DNA of 64,000 nucleotides from Caulobacter sp. (GTDB lineage: Bacteria; Pseudomonadota; Alphaproteobacteria; Caulobacterales; Caulobacteraceae): positions 1-64,000 of the forward strand of contig JAUSMJ010000004.1 in assembly GCA_030645575.1 (NCBI GenBank), given 5' to 3'. This document shows, in pieces, positions 44,497 through 53,507 of the stretch. The translations under genes were made by a program, and so were the position numbers. Positions within the stretch are counted from its first letter, which is position 1. Every line of letters begins with the position of its first letter. Under the pieces are notes generated by a model that did not search any database, was not told where the DNA came from, and worked only from the letters and a program-made list of their open reading frames with translations.

Positions 44497-45432
44497 TCAG
44501 TTCACGGCCGCCGGCGCGGGGCCGGCGGCGGGCGCGGCGGGGGCCGCCGTGGGGATCGGAGCGAGCGTGGCGCCATCGGCCGCCGGAGCGGCGACGGGCG
44601 CCGGCGCGGCGGCGGGAGCCTTGGAAGCCACCCAGGCGTCGAAATCGGCCTGGCTCACCACCTTGATCTCGATCGGCATGAAGGCGTGGTCCACGCCGCA
44701 CAGCTCCGAGCACTGGCCGTAGTAGGCGCCGATCTTGTCGGCCTTGAACCAGGTCTCGTTGAGTCGGCCGGGGATGGCGTCGGTCTTCAGACCGAAGGCC
44801 GGCAGGGCGAAGTTGTGGATCACGTCGGCGCCGGTGACCTGCACCCGCACGACCTTGCCGACCGGCACGACCATCGGCTCGGTGGCGGCCAGGCGGAACA
44901 GGCTGTGGTCCAGGCCCCGCGCGGCGACTTCCTTCTCGGGCAGCATGGCCGAGATGTATTCGGGGATCTTCTGGTCGGGGTATTCGTAGCCCCAGTTCCA
45001 CTGATAGCCGACCGCCTTCACCGTCATGTAGGGCTTGGGCATGTTGTGGTAGTCGAACAGCAGCCGGAACGAGAAGATGGCGATGACCATCAGGATCAGC
45101 ACCGGCACCAGCGTCCAGACCACCTCGATCAGCGTGTTGTGGCTCCACTTGGCCGGGGTCGGGTTGGACCGCTTGTTGTAGCGGACCAGGATCCACAGCA
45201 GCAGGCCCAGCACGAACAGGCAGATCACCGTGATGATCGGCAGCAGGATCGCGTCGTGGAAGAAGATGACCTGCTGTTTCAGCGGCGATCCCGCCGGCTG
45301 CAGGCCCATGCCCCCGGGGCTGGGTTGCCCGATCAATTCACTGGCGCGGACCCCACCCGCGGCCATCGCCGTCATCACGACGGCGGCGAAAGCCGCGAAC
45401 AGCCCCCGCATCCCCTTAACCTTCGCGTTCAT
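44497..45432 (-). CDS. ctaC: Cytochrome c oxidase subunit II
   Basis: The protein has a signal peptide, two membrane helices and a cupredoxin domain with the CuA site YGQCSELCGVDHAFMP. It takes electrons from cytochrome c in the periplasm. The C-terminal ~45 residues are Ala/Pro-rich, an extension common in this group. ATG 45432 is used; a GTG nine bases earlier and an ATG at 45411 are also possible. It leads the cta operon. Confidence 0.95.
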   Translation of the reverse strand: MNAKVKGMRGLFAAFAAVVMTAMAAGGVRASELIGQPSPGGMGLQPAGSPLKQQVIFFHDAILLPIITVICLFVLGLLLWILVRYNKRSNPTPAKWSHNTLIEVVWTLVPVLILMVIAIFSFRLLFDYHNMPKPYMTVKAVGYQWNWGYEYPDQKIPEYISAMLPEKEVAARGLDHSLFRLAATEPMVVPVGKVVRVQVTGADVIHNFALPAFGLKTDAIPGRLNETWFKADKIGAYYGQCSELCGVDHAFMPIEIKVVSQADFDAWVASKAPAAAPAPVAAPAADGATLAPIPTAAPAAPAAGPAPAAVN

Positions 45433-45652
45433 GCGCCTCACGTCCGTTTCGCCGGTCTCTGGAGTCCGCCGGCAGACTGGAGCTACTCGGCGGATGGTCC
45501 GGCCCGCTGTCGCGTGCTTGGCCCCCCGACCCTTTCGCCTGTTCAGGCCCGGTGCATACGCGCTGGAACCGGGCTTGCCAAGCCGCTCAAGGGCTGGCCC
45601 GGCTTGGGCCGGCCGCTGTCATTGATCTGACCCGCTACCATGTCACGACAGC

Positions 45653-45681
45653 TACCTTGCATTAGTCAGTATCATGCGGTA
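45653..45681. promoter_or_regulatory. Candidate PadR operator
   Basis: TACC..GCAT and ATGC.GGTA form an imperfect palindrome around an AT-rich core about 20 bases before the PadR gene. PadR proteins often repress their own operon through such sites. Support is position and symmetry only. Confidence 0.4.
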
Positions 45682-45701
45682 GAAGGGTGTCAGGTTTGGG
45701 A

Positions 45702-46037
45702 ATGGAAATCGTGACCGAAACTATCGAAATCCAACTGAAAAAAGGGGTGCTGGCGCTCTGCGTTCTGGCCTTGCTGTCGCGCGCCGACAGCTATGCCTAC
45801 GAGATCGCCAGCCGTCTCGCGAAGGACATCGACATGGGGGAAGGCACCATCTACCCGCTCATGCGCCGCCTGCAGGCGGACGGGCTGGTCGAGACCTATC
45901 TGGTGGAATCGCAGAGCGGTCCGCCGCGGAAATACTATCGGCTGACCGACGCCGGCCGCGGCAGTTTCACGCAGCAGAAGACCGAGTGGGCCGCCTTCAC
46001 CCGCGCCGTTAATGACATTCTGGGAGCAGGGGCATGA
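45702..46037 (+). CDS. PadR family transcriptional regulator
   Basis: The 111-aa winged-helix protein shows the PadR pattern QLKKGVLALCVLALLSRADSYAYEI, MGEGTIYPLMRRLQADGLV and RKYYRLTDAGR. It ends in a short dimerising helix. Its stop overlaps the HAAS gene start (ATGA). It probably represses its own operon. Confidence 0.9.
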   Translation: MEIVTETIEIQLKKGVLALCVLALLSRADSYAYEIASRLAKDIDMGEGTIYPLMRRLQADGLVETYLVESQSGPPRKYYRLTDAGRGSFTQQKTEWAAFTRAVNDILGAGA

Positions 46038-46600
46038 CCCGCGCGGACTTCATGGCGAGACTCAGGAGTGGGCTGGCGGGCCTGCCCGCCGCCACGATCG
46101 AGGACATCGCCGCCGACTACGAGACCCATTTCGCCGACGCCCAGGCCGCCGGCCGCAGCGAGCAGGAGGTGGCCGACGCGCTCGGCGCCCCCGGTCGTCT
46201 CGCCCGCGAGCTGCGCGCCGAGGCCGGCCTGAAGAAGTGGGAAGAGCAAAAGAACCCCTCGGCCGCCGCCGCCGCCATCTTCGCGGTGCTGGGTCTGGGA
46301 GCGATCGACATCATCGTCCTGCTGCCGATCCTGATGGGCGTGCTGGGAGCCATGTTCGGCTTCTTCGTCGCCGTCATCGCGGTGTTCTTCGCCGGCGGCG
46401 TCGTGTTCGCCGCGGGGCCCTTCGCCGATCCGCCGGGCGGCCCGGTCACCGCCATCCTCGGCGGCCTGGGCATGATGGCCATCGCCACCTCGATCGGCGC
46501 CCTGCTGACCCTGGCGACCATCGGCCTGGTCAACGCCCTGGTCTGGTACGCCCGACTTCACTACCGGCTGCTCAAGCCGGCCATCGATCCGCAAGGCTGA
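46034..46600 (+). CDS. DUF1700/HAAS-domain membrane protein
   Basis: The 188-aa protein starts with a HAAS domain (FMARLRSGLAGLPAATIEDIAADYETHFADAQAAGRSEQEVADALGAP), then three to four hydrophobic segments (about 70-180). Such proteins are partners of PadR regulators in membrane-stress-like circuits. The function is otherwise unknown. Confidence 0.88.
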   Translation: MTRADFMARLRSGLAGLPAATIEDIAADYETHFADAQAAGRSEQEVADALGAPGRLARELRAEAGLKKWEEQKNPSAAAAAIFAVLGLGAIDIIVLLPILMGVLGAMFGFFVAVIAVFFAGGVVFAAGPFADPPGGPVTAILGGLGMMAIATSIGALLTLATIGLVNALVWYARLHYRLLKPAIDPQG

Positions 46601-46610
46601 GGGGCCCGTC

Positions 46611-47375
46611 ATGATCCGCGTTCTGATCATCATCGCCGTGGCGAGCTTCGTGCTGGCCGTGGCCTGTTTCTCCGGCGCCGTCGCCACGGGCGGCCGCGAC
46701 CTGATCGAGCATGGCTGGAACATCTCTCCGGCCTATTTCGAGAACCTCGACGACGACGGCGACGTCCGAATCAGCGTCGGCCGCCACCGGGACTCAGGGC
46801 CCGATGTCTCCCATGACCTGGCCTGGGCCGGCGGTCCGCTGCTGCAGATCGACGTGCCGGCCGAGGTGACCTTCACCCAGGGCGCCGCGCCGAAGATCAC
46901 CGTCTCCGGCCCCCAGGACCTGGTCGACCGGGTCGAGATCGTGGACGGCCGCCTGCGGTTCCGCGACGGCGACGGCGGGGAGGGCATGCGCGTCCGTCTC
47001 GTGCGTGAGCGGCTTAGCATCGACGTCGTCGCCCCGGCCGTGAAGCGCTTCGTGCTCAACGGCTCGCCGTCGCTCAGCCTGGCCGCCTATGACCAGCCGG
47101 AGCTGGCCATCGAGATCAACGGCTCGGGCGAAGTGTCCGGAACCGGCAAGACCCAGGCCCTCACCCTGGCCATCGCCGGCTCGGGCGACGCGAACCTCGG
47201 CGAACTCCAGGCCCAGGACGCCAACGTCAGCCTCGCCGGCAGCGGCGAGGCCGAGCTGTCGGCCCGGGGCGCGGTGCAGGTGAGTCTCGCCGGCAGCGGC
47301 GACGTCACCCTGACGACCAAGCCGGCCAGCCTGAACAGCAATATCCACGGATCGGGCGATCTTCACCTGCCATAG
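46611..47375 (+). CDS. DUF2807 (GIN-domain) envelope protein
   Basis: The 254-aa protein has an N-terminal hydrophobic helix (VLIIIAVASFVLAVACF) and a C-terminal right-handed beta-type repeat domain with recurring GSGDA/GSGEA/GSGDV units at about 20-residue intervals, the DUF2807 pattern. It is likely exported. It is the last gene of the PadR-HAAS-DUF2807 operon; the role is unknown. Confidence 0.85.
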   Translation: MIRVLIIIAVASFVLAVACFSGAVATGGRDLIEHGWNISPAYFENLDDDGDVRISVGRHRDSGPDVSHDLAWAGGPLLQIDVPAEVTFTQGAAPKITVSGPQDLVDRVEIVDGRLRFRDGDGGEGMRVRLVRERLSIDVVAPAVKRFVLNGSPSLSLAAYDQPELAIEINGSGEVSGTGKTQALTLAIAGSGDANLGELQAQDANVSLAGSGEAELSARGAVQVSLAGSGDVTLTTKPASLNSNIHGSGDLHLP

Positions 47376-47452
47376 CGAGGGGCGTCCGGCTTTCGACCTT
47401 CAAATTCGGCGCGCCAGATGACGAAGGCGATCGAAGCGCCTACCTGTAGGCC

Positions 47453-48883
47453 ATGACCGCCTCAGTCCTTGCTCCCTCCCTCCTCGACTCCGCCGGCGTC
47501 GATCCCGAGCGCGCGCGCGCCATCCTCGGCGAGGCCCTCGCCGGGGCCGACGACGGGGAGCTGTTCCTCGAACGCAGCGAGAGCGAGGCCTTCGTGTTCG
47601 ACGACGGCCGGCTCAAGAGCGCCGCCTACGACAGTGGCGAGGGCTTCGGCCTGCGGGTGGTGGCCGGCGAGACGGCCGGCTACGCCCACGCCAGCGAGAT
47701 TTCCGAGGCCGCCATCCGCCGCGCGGGCGACTCGGCCCGGCTGGCCCGGCGCGGCTATAGCGGCGTCGCGGCCGAGGGGCCCCGCGCCACCAACACCCGG
47801 CTCTACGGCGAGGACGACCCCGTCGCCTCGCCCGGCTTCTCCGACAAGGTCGCCCTGCTGCAGGAGATCGACGCCTTCGCCCGGGCCCGCGACCCGCGCG
47901 TCGTCCAGGTCATGGCCCGTCTGTCGGGCGAGCGCCGCACGGTCGAGATCCTGCGCGCCGACGGCCGGCTGGTCCGCGACGTCCGTCCGCTGGTGCGGGT
48001 GGATGTGCAGGTCACGGTCGAACGCGATGGCCGCCGCGAGACGGGCGTCGCCGGCGCTGGCGGCCGCGCCGGCTTCGAGGCCTGGATTTCCCCCGACAAA
48101 TGGCAGGGCCAGATTGACCAGGCCCTGGCCCAGGCCCTGGTCAACCTGGACGCCGTGGACTGTCCGGCCGGCGAGATGGACGTGGTGCTCGGCCCCGGCT
48201 GGAACGGCGTGCTGCTGCACGAGGCCGTCGGCCACGGGCTGGAGGGCGACTTCAACCGCAAGGGCCTTTCCGCCTTCTCCGGCCGCATCGGGGAGCGCGT
48301 CGCCGCCCCGGGCGTCACGGTGTTCGACGACGGCAGCATTCCCGGCCGCCGCGGCTCGCTGACCGTCGATGACGAGGGCACCCCGACCGAACGGACCATC
48401 CTGATCGAGGACGGCATCCTGGTCGGCTACATGCACGACCGGATGAGCGCGCGGCTGATGGGCATGGCCCCCACCGGCAACGCCCGGCGCGAGTCCTACG
48501 CCCACATGCCCCTGCCGCGCATGACCAACACCGGCATGCTCGGCGGCAAGGACAGCCAGGCGGAAATGATCGCCTCGACGAAGCGCGGCATCTTCTGCGC
48601 CCACCTCGGCGGCGGCCAGGTGGACATCACCAACGGCAAGTTCGTCTTCCAGTGCACCGAGGCCTGGCTGATCGAGGACGGCAAGCTGGTCCATCCGGTC
48701 AAGGGCGCCAGCCTGATCGGCGACGGCCCCAGCGCCCTGACCCGCATCACCATGATCGGCGACGACTTCGCCATGGACCCCGGCATCGGCGTCTGTGGCA
48801 AGGGCGGCCAGGGCGTCCCGGTCGGCGTGGCCCAGCCGTCGCTGAAGATCACCGGCCTGACGGTGGGCGGGACGGCGGTTTAG
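47453..48883 (+). CDS. tldD: Metalloprotease TldD
   Basis: The 476-aa protein carries the zinc-binding HEAVGHGLEGDF motif and the C-terminal GGGQVDITNGKFVFQCTEAWLIEDGKL typical of TldD. With TldE (PmbA) it forms a peptidase that trims peptides such as microcins or antitoxins. No tldE lies in this window. ATG 47453 starts a normal-length protein. Confidence 0.95.
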   Translation: MTASVLAPSLLDSAGVDPERARAILGEALAGADDGELFLERSESEAFVFDDGRLKSAAYDSGEGFGLRVVAGETAGYAHASEISEAAIRRAGDSARLARRGYSGVAAEGPRATNTRLYGEDDPVASPGFSDKVALLQEIDAFARARDPRVVQVMARLSGERRTVEILRADGRLVRDVRPLVRVDVQVTVERDGRRETGVAGAGGRAGFEAWISPDKWQGQIDQALAQALVNLDAVDCPAGEMDVVLGPGWNGVLLHEAVGHGLEGDFNRKGLSAFSGRIGERVAAPGVTVFDDGSIPGRRGSLTVDDEGTPTERTILIEDGILVGYMHDRMSARLMGMAPTGNARRESYAHMPLPRMTNTGMLGGKDSQAEMIASTKRGIFCAHLGGGQVDITNGKFVFQCTEAWLIEDGKLVHPVKGASLIGDGPSALTRITMIGDDFAMDPGIGVCGKGGQGVPVGVAQPSLKITGLTVGGTAV

Positions 48884-48996
48884 GGGGCGTCGGGCGCGAA
48901 CCTGACCGGTATTATGGCGCAAACGCCACAGAGTCGAATCGACGAGATTCCGCCCAGCGTTGACGGTGTGCCGCTGACAATGCGACGCTCGTAGGC

Positions 48997-49338
48997 ATGG
49001 GAGAGCAGGCGCTCCAAGATGCGGTGCAGTTCGCCGCCCAGACAGGTCGGTTGGACTTCCTGACAGCCGTCCTAGCCGTTCTTGCGCTGTTCATCGGGAT
49101 TTCGGCCTTCCCGTTGTTCAACTTTCTCAAGGCGCGCGCTGAGCAAGTCGCCCGCGAGGCGGTCGCCGACGTTCTGCGGACGGCCGAAGAGGCAATAGAA
49201 AAAGCGGCCATCTCCAAACTGGAGGAGATGCTCCCCACATTGGTGGAAGAGTATATGAAATTGGCGCAGAACGCCGTTAGCGCCGAATTGGGCGACCAGA
49301 TCGCAGCTGCTCAAGAAGACGGTGGTGGAAAAGAATGA
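48997..49338 (+). CDS. Single-pass membrane protein upstream of ImmA/IrrE protease
   Basis: The 113-aa protein has one helix (about residues 20-43) followed by a long amphipathic helix rich in Ala/Glu (about 48-100), possibly coiled coil. No family is recognised. Its stop overlaps the next gene's ATG (ATGA), so the two are translated together. The base composition is lower in GC than the surrounding core genes. Confidence 0.7.
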   Translation: MGEQALQDAVQFAAQTGRLDFLTAVLAVLALFIGISAFPLFNFLKARAEQVAREAVADVLRTAEEAIEKAAISKLEEMLPTLVEEYMKLAQNAVSAELGDQIAAAQEDGGGKE

Positions 49339-49814
49339 CCGTAATCGAGGCAATCAAGCGTGCTCAAAGAACGGCCCCCGTTGATGTGATGGGACTAGCT
49401 GGTGACCTTGGCGTGCGCGTTAACGTCATGCGGTTGGACGAAGATGTGTCCGGCGAGCTTAAGCGCGTGTCCGGCGACGTGTTTGAGATCAACGTGAACG
49501 CGCTTCATCCACCGACTCGCCAGCGATTCACCATCGCCCATGAACTCGGGCACTACCTCTATCACCGCGAACTGATCGGTGAGGGCGTGGACGATAACAA
49601 GGCCTACAGACGTTCTGACGGGCACCGCTTCCCAAGTACGCGGATTGGCGCGCGCGAAGAGTCGGATGCCAATCGCTTTGCGGCGAACCTGCTCATGCCC
49701 TTTGACCTAATCGCCCGCCTGCGCGCGGAGGGGCTGAATCGTGCCCAAATGGCCCGGCGCCTGGAGGTTTCGGAACAGGCGCTCGCCATCCGAACGGGCG
49801 AGCCTTACCCGTAG
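49335..49814 (+). CDS. ImmA/IrrE family zinc metallopeptidase
   Basis: The 159-aa protein has the zinc motif H69-E-L-G-H73 after a typical N-terminal region (VDVMGLAGDLGVRVN), and the downstream REESDANRFAANLLMP helix of the family. A C-terminal helix-turn segment (NRAQMARRLEVSEQAL) follows. Such peptidases cleave repressors or regulators. The gene is coupled to the membrane protein before it; this pair could be a small regulatory or defence module. Confidence 0.9.
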   Translation: MTVIEAIKRAQRTAPVDVMGLAGDLGVRVNVMRLDEDVSGELKRVSGDVFEINVNALHPPTRQRFTIAHELGHYLYHRELIGEGVDDNKAYRRSDGHRFPSTRIGAREESDANRFAANLLMPFDLIARLRAEGLNRAQMARRLEVSEQALAIRTGEPYP

Positions 49815-49829
49815 CGTGTCTTGTTTCAC

Positions 49830-50103
49830 CTAACCCAGCGACCAGCGACGCGGATAGTCAGGGTGCCGCGTAACCCCGTTTCTGGCCCGACACTTCAGCG
49901 TCATTAACAGCGAGCATCGGACCGATCGCAGCATGTCGGCGCCATAGGGCTCGCCACGGGCGTCCAGCGCGCGCACGGTGATCTCGCGGGCGGTCATGGA
50001 CCCGTCTGCCGTCCGTAGCACGTCGAAAGTCGCGCCGCGCCAACGTTTCGTTCAGCACGGTTCGGGACTTCGATAAGGGGTGCCGGGCGCCGATCAAGAA
50101 CAA
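49830..50103 (-). pseudogene. Frameshifted remnant of a small HTH-like protein gene
   Basis: The 5' part reads in one frame (...HPLSKSRTVLNETLARRDFR) and continues in another frame (VLRTADGSMTAREITVRALD...) after a shift near 50020. Joined, they resemble a common alphaproteobacterial hypothetical family with the pattern RxVLDxLRxADxPMTxREI. There is no intact start, so I judge it broken. Confidence 0.55.
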
Positions 50104-50110
50104 CCTGGAA

Positions 50111-50140
50111 GCCCTGCGCTCGGTTTCGAGAGCGCAGGGC
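50111..50140. terminator. Strong hairpin (possible terminator)
   Basis: GCCCTGCGCTC and GAGCGCAGGGC form a perfect 11-bp stem around an eight-base loop. It lies at the edge of the remnant gene in the lower-GC islet. Confidence 0.5.
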
Positions 50141-50188
50141 TCCGGCTTGTCATCACGGATGACGACAGGCCGCTAGGGTTGAGTGGGC

Positions 50189-50377
50189 TCAGAAGCCCGG
50201 AAGCGGGATCGGATAAGCCGTAGGGTAGCGGCGGCGGTGAACGATGTGATTTACTGTGCCGATGTTGAGGCCGATAACGATAGCCGCCTTAGTCTGGGTC
50301 CAACCCATGATGCAGACGGCCCAGAGGACGTTACAGGCCAAGCGGAAGTCGCAGGGGTATTGGTTGGGAGGGGTCAT
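50189..50377 (-). CDS. Small helix-turn-helix protein (62 aa)
   Basis: The 62-aa frame reads like a DNA-binding protein: WTQTKAAIVIGLNIGTVNHIVHRRRYPTAYPIPLPGF is a homeodomain-like HTH with a conserved-looking tail. Very similar short proteins occur in alphaproteobacterial genomes and prophages. The Shine-Dalgarno is weak. Its function is unknown. Confidence 0.55.
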   Translation of the reverse strand: MTPPNQYPCDFRLACNVLWAVCIMGWTQTKAAIVIGLNIGTVNHIVHRRRYPTAYPIPLPGF

Positions 50378-50589
50378 GTTTGGAGAGCTTTCAAGAGCGG
50401 GAAACGGGTCCGGCCTTGAAGTCCAACGCCAAGCATGCGACTCTTTCGAGCCTTTCAGGGCTGCCTGGTGTTGAACTCCGACCGGGGTTGAGACCTAGGT
50501 TCGGCTGGACCAGTTGGGGAAGCTAGTAACTACCCCCGCTGGTCCAGCCGACTACATCGGACGTCTAGTCTGATACGCACTCGCATCCC

Positions 50590-51048
50590 TTACCCCAGCA
50601 AATCGTCGATGGTATTGGCGCGCGACGTGAGTGCGACGTGCATGTCATCCCGCCGAATGACGCCGCTCTTTTTCATGTCGCTCAGCTTGGGTGAAATCGA
50701 GGACATCGGGACTTCCGTTCCAAGGAGCGTCGAGGCCGCTGTCTGAATCTGCTTCGCTGTCATCCAGGGGTCTGCGGCGGTTGAGAGAATGTTCATGATG
50801 GCCCTCGAAAGGCCCGTAAGCCGTCCGCGGCTGCCCGCTGGCTTGGGCTGATCGGCCTCTTGCGGAGACTCCTCCGCTTCGGGGGGTGGATCAGGCGGCG
50901 GCTCATCTGGCTTGGGCGCGTTCGCCTCTAGCCTCGCCATGTAGCGTTTGACGGCGGGAATCTCTTCCAGTTCCGCCGTGGCCTCTTGGATTATCCGCCG
51001 CAGCTCCGCTTCGCGGGCCAAGATCGATTCTGGGGTCAGGTTAACCAT
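50590..51048 (-). CDS. Coiled-coil plus winged-helix protein of unknown function
   Basis: The 152-aa protein has an N-terminal helix with heptad-like charge (AREAELRRIIQEATAELEEIP), a Pro/Glu-rich linker (about 46-70) and a C-terminal winged-helix-like domain (SRAIMNILSTAADPWMTAKQIQTAA...SPKLSDMKKSGVI). It may bind DNA. The gene is in the lower-GC islet with no close partner. Confidence 0.65.
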   Translation of the reverse strand: MVNLTPESILAREAELRRIIQEATAELEEIPAVKRYMARLEANAPKPDEPPPDPPPEAEESPQEADQPKPAGSRGRLTGLSRAIMNILSTAADPWMTAKQIQTAASTLLGTEVPMSSISPKLSDMKKSGVIRRDDMHVALTSRANTIDDLLG

Positions 51049-51321
51049 GCAATCTTATCACACAGGCTAATCAGAAGACGCAAGCCAAATTGGCTTCTGT
51101 TCGCCCGATTTCGGACGGAAGCCCGCAATTCCCAATCTGAAGTACAAATTGAGAACGGCGAGACGAGCACCGCGCGGTCATCCCACCTGTGGCATTTGCT
51201 ACCTAACGCCCAACCTGACACCGATTTAATCCACATTTCAGGCTTGTAACGTGCTCCGGCGGCGAACGCCGGTCACCTTCCCCGTCAGTTCCGGGCCGGG
51301 GGGCCCACTGGGGGAGGTCTT

Positions 51322-53400
51322 ATGAGTCAGGTGCTTTTGCTCGCGCTGCTGGCCGCGTCGCCGGAGGTGGCGGCCAGTTCGCCCACGGTGGCGGGCGCGG
51401 GGCGGGAAGGCGTCATCTCCTATCCCCCGGCCTTCTTCTCCGAGGCCCAGCCGACCACGGCCTTCGACATGATCACCCGCATCCCGGGGTTCGTGTTCGA
51501 CCAGGGCGACAGCGTGCGCGGCTTCGCCGGGGCGGCCGGCAACGTGCTGGTCGATGGCCAGCGGCCGACGACCAAGAGCGACGACCTGCAGAGCATCCTG
51601 CGGCGGATCCCGGCCAGCCAGGTCGAACGGGTCGATGTCATCCGCGGCGGCGCGCCCGGCATCGACATGCAGGGCAAGACCATCCTGGCCAACGTTGTGG
51701 TCAAGTCCGGCGACTCGGTCACCGGCCTGGTCGGGGTGGCCAACACCTTCGTCTGGGACGGCCGCCAGGCTCCGGCCCTGCGGCTGGAGGGCGTGCGGCG
51801 CGGCGCCGGCCGCACGCTGGAGGGCTCGTTCGTCATCGCCGGCTTCACCGACGACGGCTCCGGCGACGGACCGCTGATTGGCCGCGACCCGGCGGGCGTC
51901 ATCACCGACCGGGCCGAGATGCATTCCGAGGGCGACGGCGAGCAGGCCGTTGGCACGGCCGCCTATGAGACGCCGCTGGCCGGCGGCAAGTTCCGCGTCA
52001 ACGGCCGCCTGTTCTTCCAGCGCTTCTATTACGGCGAGCGCGACGACTACACGACCAGCCCGGCCATCGCGACCGACCGCGAGTTCGAGGAGCGGCTCGA
52101 GAGCGAGCTGGGGCTGCGCTACGGCAAGGACCTGGGCCCGCGCACCAAGGTCGAGGCGCTGTTCATCCAGCAGCTCAAGAGCAGCGACTTCGACCTGGTC
52201 TTCCGTATCGCGCCGGACGAGGACCTGTTTTCCAACAGCCGCACGCTGGGCGAGACGATCGGCCGAGGCGTGCTGAGCTTCACGAAGTCGGACAAGCTGT
52301 CGTTCGAAACCGGCGGCGAGGCGGCCTTCAACTGGCTGGAGAGCGAGACCAGCTATGTCTCCAACGGCGCCCCGGTGGCCCTGCCGGCCGCCAATGTGAC
52401 GGTCGAGGAGCGCCGCGGCGAGGTGTTCGGCCAGGCGACCTGGAAGCCCTACACGACCCTGACGCTTGAGGGCGGCCTGCGTATCGAGGGATCGCGCATT
52501 TCCTCCGAGGGCGACGTCACGCTGGAAAAGACCCTGGTCTTCGCCAAGCCCCGCCTGGTGGCGACCTGGTCGCCCAATCCAGCCAACCAGATCCGCCTGC
52601 GCCTCGAGCGCGAGGTCGGCCAGCTCGACTTCAACGACTTCGTCGCCAGCTCGCAGATCAATTCCGGCGGCGGCATCGCCACGGGCAATCCCGACCTCGA
52701 TCCGCAGCAGTCGCTGATCGCCGAAATCGCCTACGAGCGGCGGTTCTGGAAGAAGGGGTCGGTGACGCTGACCTTGCGCCATTTCGAGTTCACCGACGTC
52801 ATCGACCGCACGCCGGAGGTGGTCGCCGCGACCTGCCCGCTGCTGCCCGGCGGCCAGCCGGACCTGAATTCGCCGTCCTGCGTGCGGTTCGACCACCCCG
52901 GCAACATCGGCGAGGGCACGCGCAACGCCGCCCTGATCGACTTCACCCTGCCGCTGGACCGGTTCGGCATCCCCGGCGGCCTGCTGCGGGGCGACGCCTC
53001 GATCCGCGTGTCGGAGGTCGAGGATCCGACCACCGGCGAGACGCGCCGCATCTCCGGCGAGCACCCCCAGGACTGGGGCCTGACCTTCACCCAGGACATC
53101 CCGGCCTGGAAGATCAACTGGGGCGTCGAGGCCTACGGCGGCTGGCGCGAGACCTACTACCGCTTCAACCGGATCGAGACGGTCAAGCTGCGCACCTTCG
53201 TGGCGCCCTACATCGAGTGGAAGCCCAGTCCCGGCGTCAGCTGGCTGCTGCAGATCCAGAACGCCACCTCGCGCGACCTGCAGCGCCAGCAGGCGGTCTA
53301 CGCCGGCCCGCGTAACCTGACCCCGCTCAGCGGCCGCGAGGTGCGCCAGTACGACAACCAGCCGCTGATCTATATCCGCCTGCGCAAACAGTTCGGCTGA
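51322..53400 (+). CDS. TonB-dependent outer-membrane receptor
   Basis: The 692-aa protein has a signal peptide, a plug domain with the classical VLVDGQRPTTKSDDLQSILRRIPASQVERVDVIRGG, and a beta barrel ending IRLRKQFG. It imports a large substrate powered by TonB; the substrate is unknown. There is no signalling extension or SusD partner. GGGGAGG lies before ATG 51322. A strong terminator follows. Confidence 0.92.
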   Translation: MSQVLLLALLAASPEVAASSPTVAGAGREGVISYPPAFFSEAQPTTAFDMITRIPGFVFDQGDSVRGFAGAAGNVLVDGQRPTTKSDDLQSILRRIPASQVERVDVIRGGAPGIDMQGKTILANVVVKSGDSVTGLVGVANTFVWDGRQAPALRLEGVRRGAGRTLEGSFVIAGFTDDGSGDGPLIGRDPAGVITDRAEMHSEGDGEQAVGTAAYETPLAGGKFRVNGRLFFQRFYYGERDDYTTSPAIATDREFEERLESELGLRYGKDLGPRTKVEALFIQQLKSSDFDLVFRIAPDEDLFSNSRTLGETIGRGVLSFTKSDKLSFETGGEAAFNWLESETSYVSNGAPVALPAANVTVEERRGEVFGQATWKPYTTLTLEGGLRIEGSRISSEGDVTLEKTLVFAKPRLVATWSPNPANQIRLRLEREVGQLDFNDFVASSQINSGGGIATGNPDLDPQQSLIAEIAYERRFWKKGSVTLTLRHFEFTDVIDRTPEVVAATCPLLPGGQPDLNSPSCVRFDHPGNIGEGTRNAALIDFTLPLDRFGIPGGLLRGDASIRVSEVEDPTTGETRRISGEHPQDWGLTFTQDIPAWKINWGVEAYGGWRETYYRFNRIETVKLRTFVAPYIEWKPSPGVSWLLQIQNATSRDLQRQQAVYAGPRNLTPLSGREVRQYDNQPLIYIRLRKQFG

Positions 53401-53452
53401 CGCTCGGCGCTCGCCGGCCGCCCTCCGAGCCCCTGGGCGGCGGCCGACGAAG

Positions 53453-53490
53453 AAGGGCCCCGGGATCGCTCCCGGGGCCCTTTGTTGTTT
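53453..53490. terminator. Intrinsic terminator after the TonB receptor gene
   Basis: AAGGGCCCCGGG and CCCGGGGCCCTT form a perfect 12-bp stem around ATCGCT, followed by TGTTGTTT. It lies between two converging genes and can serve both strands. Confidence 0.85.
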
Positions 53491-53507
53491 CAGCGATGTC
53501 CGGTCGT

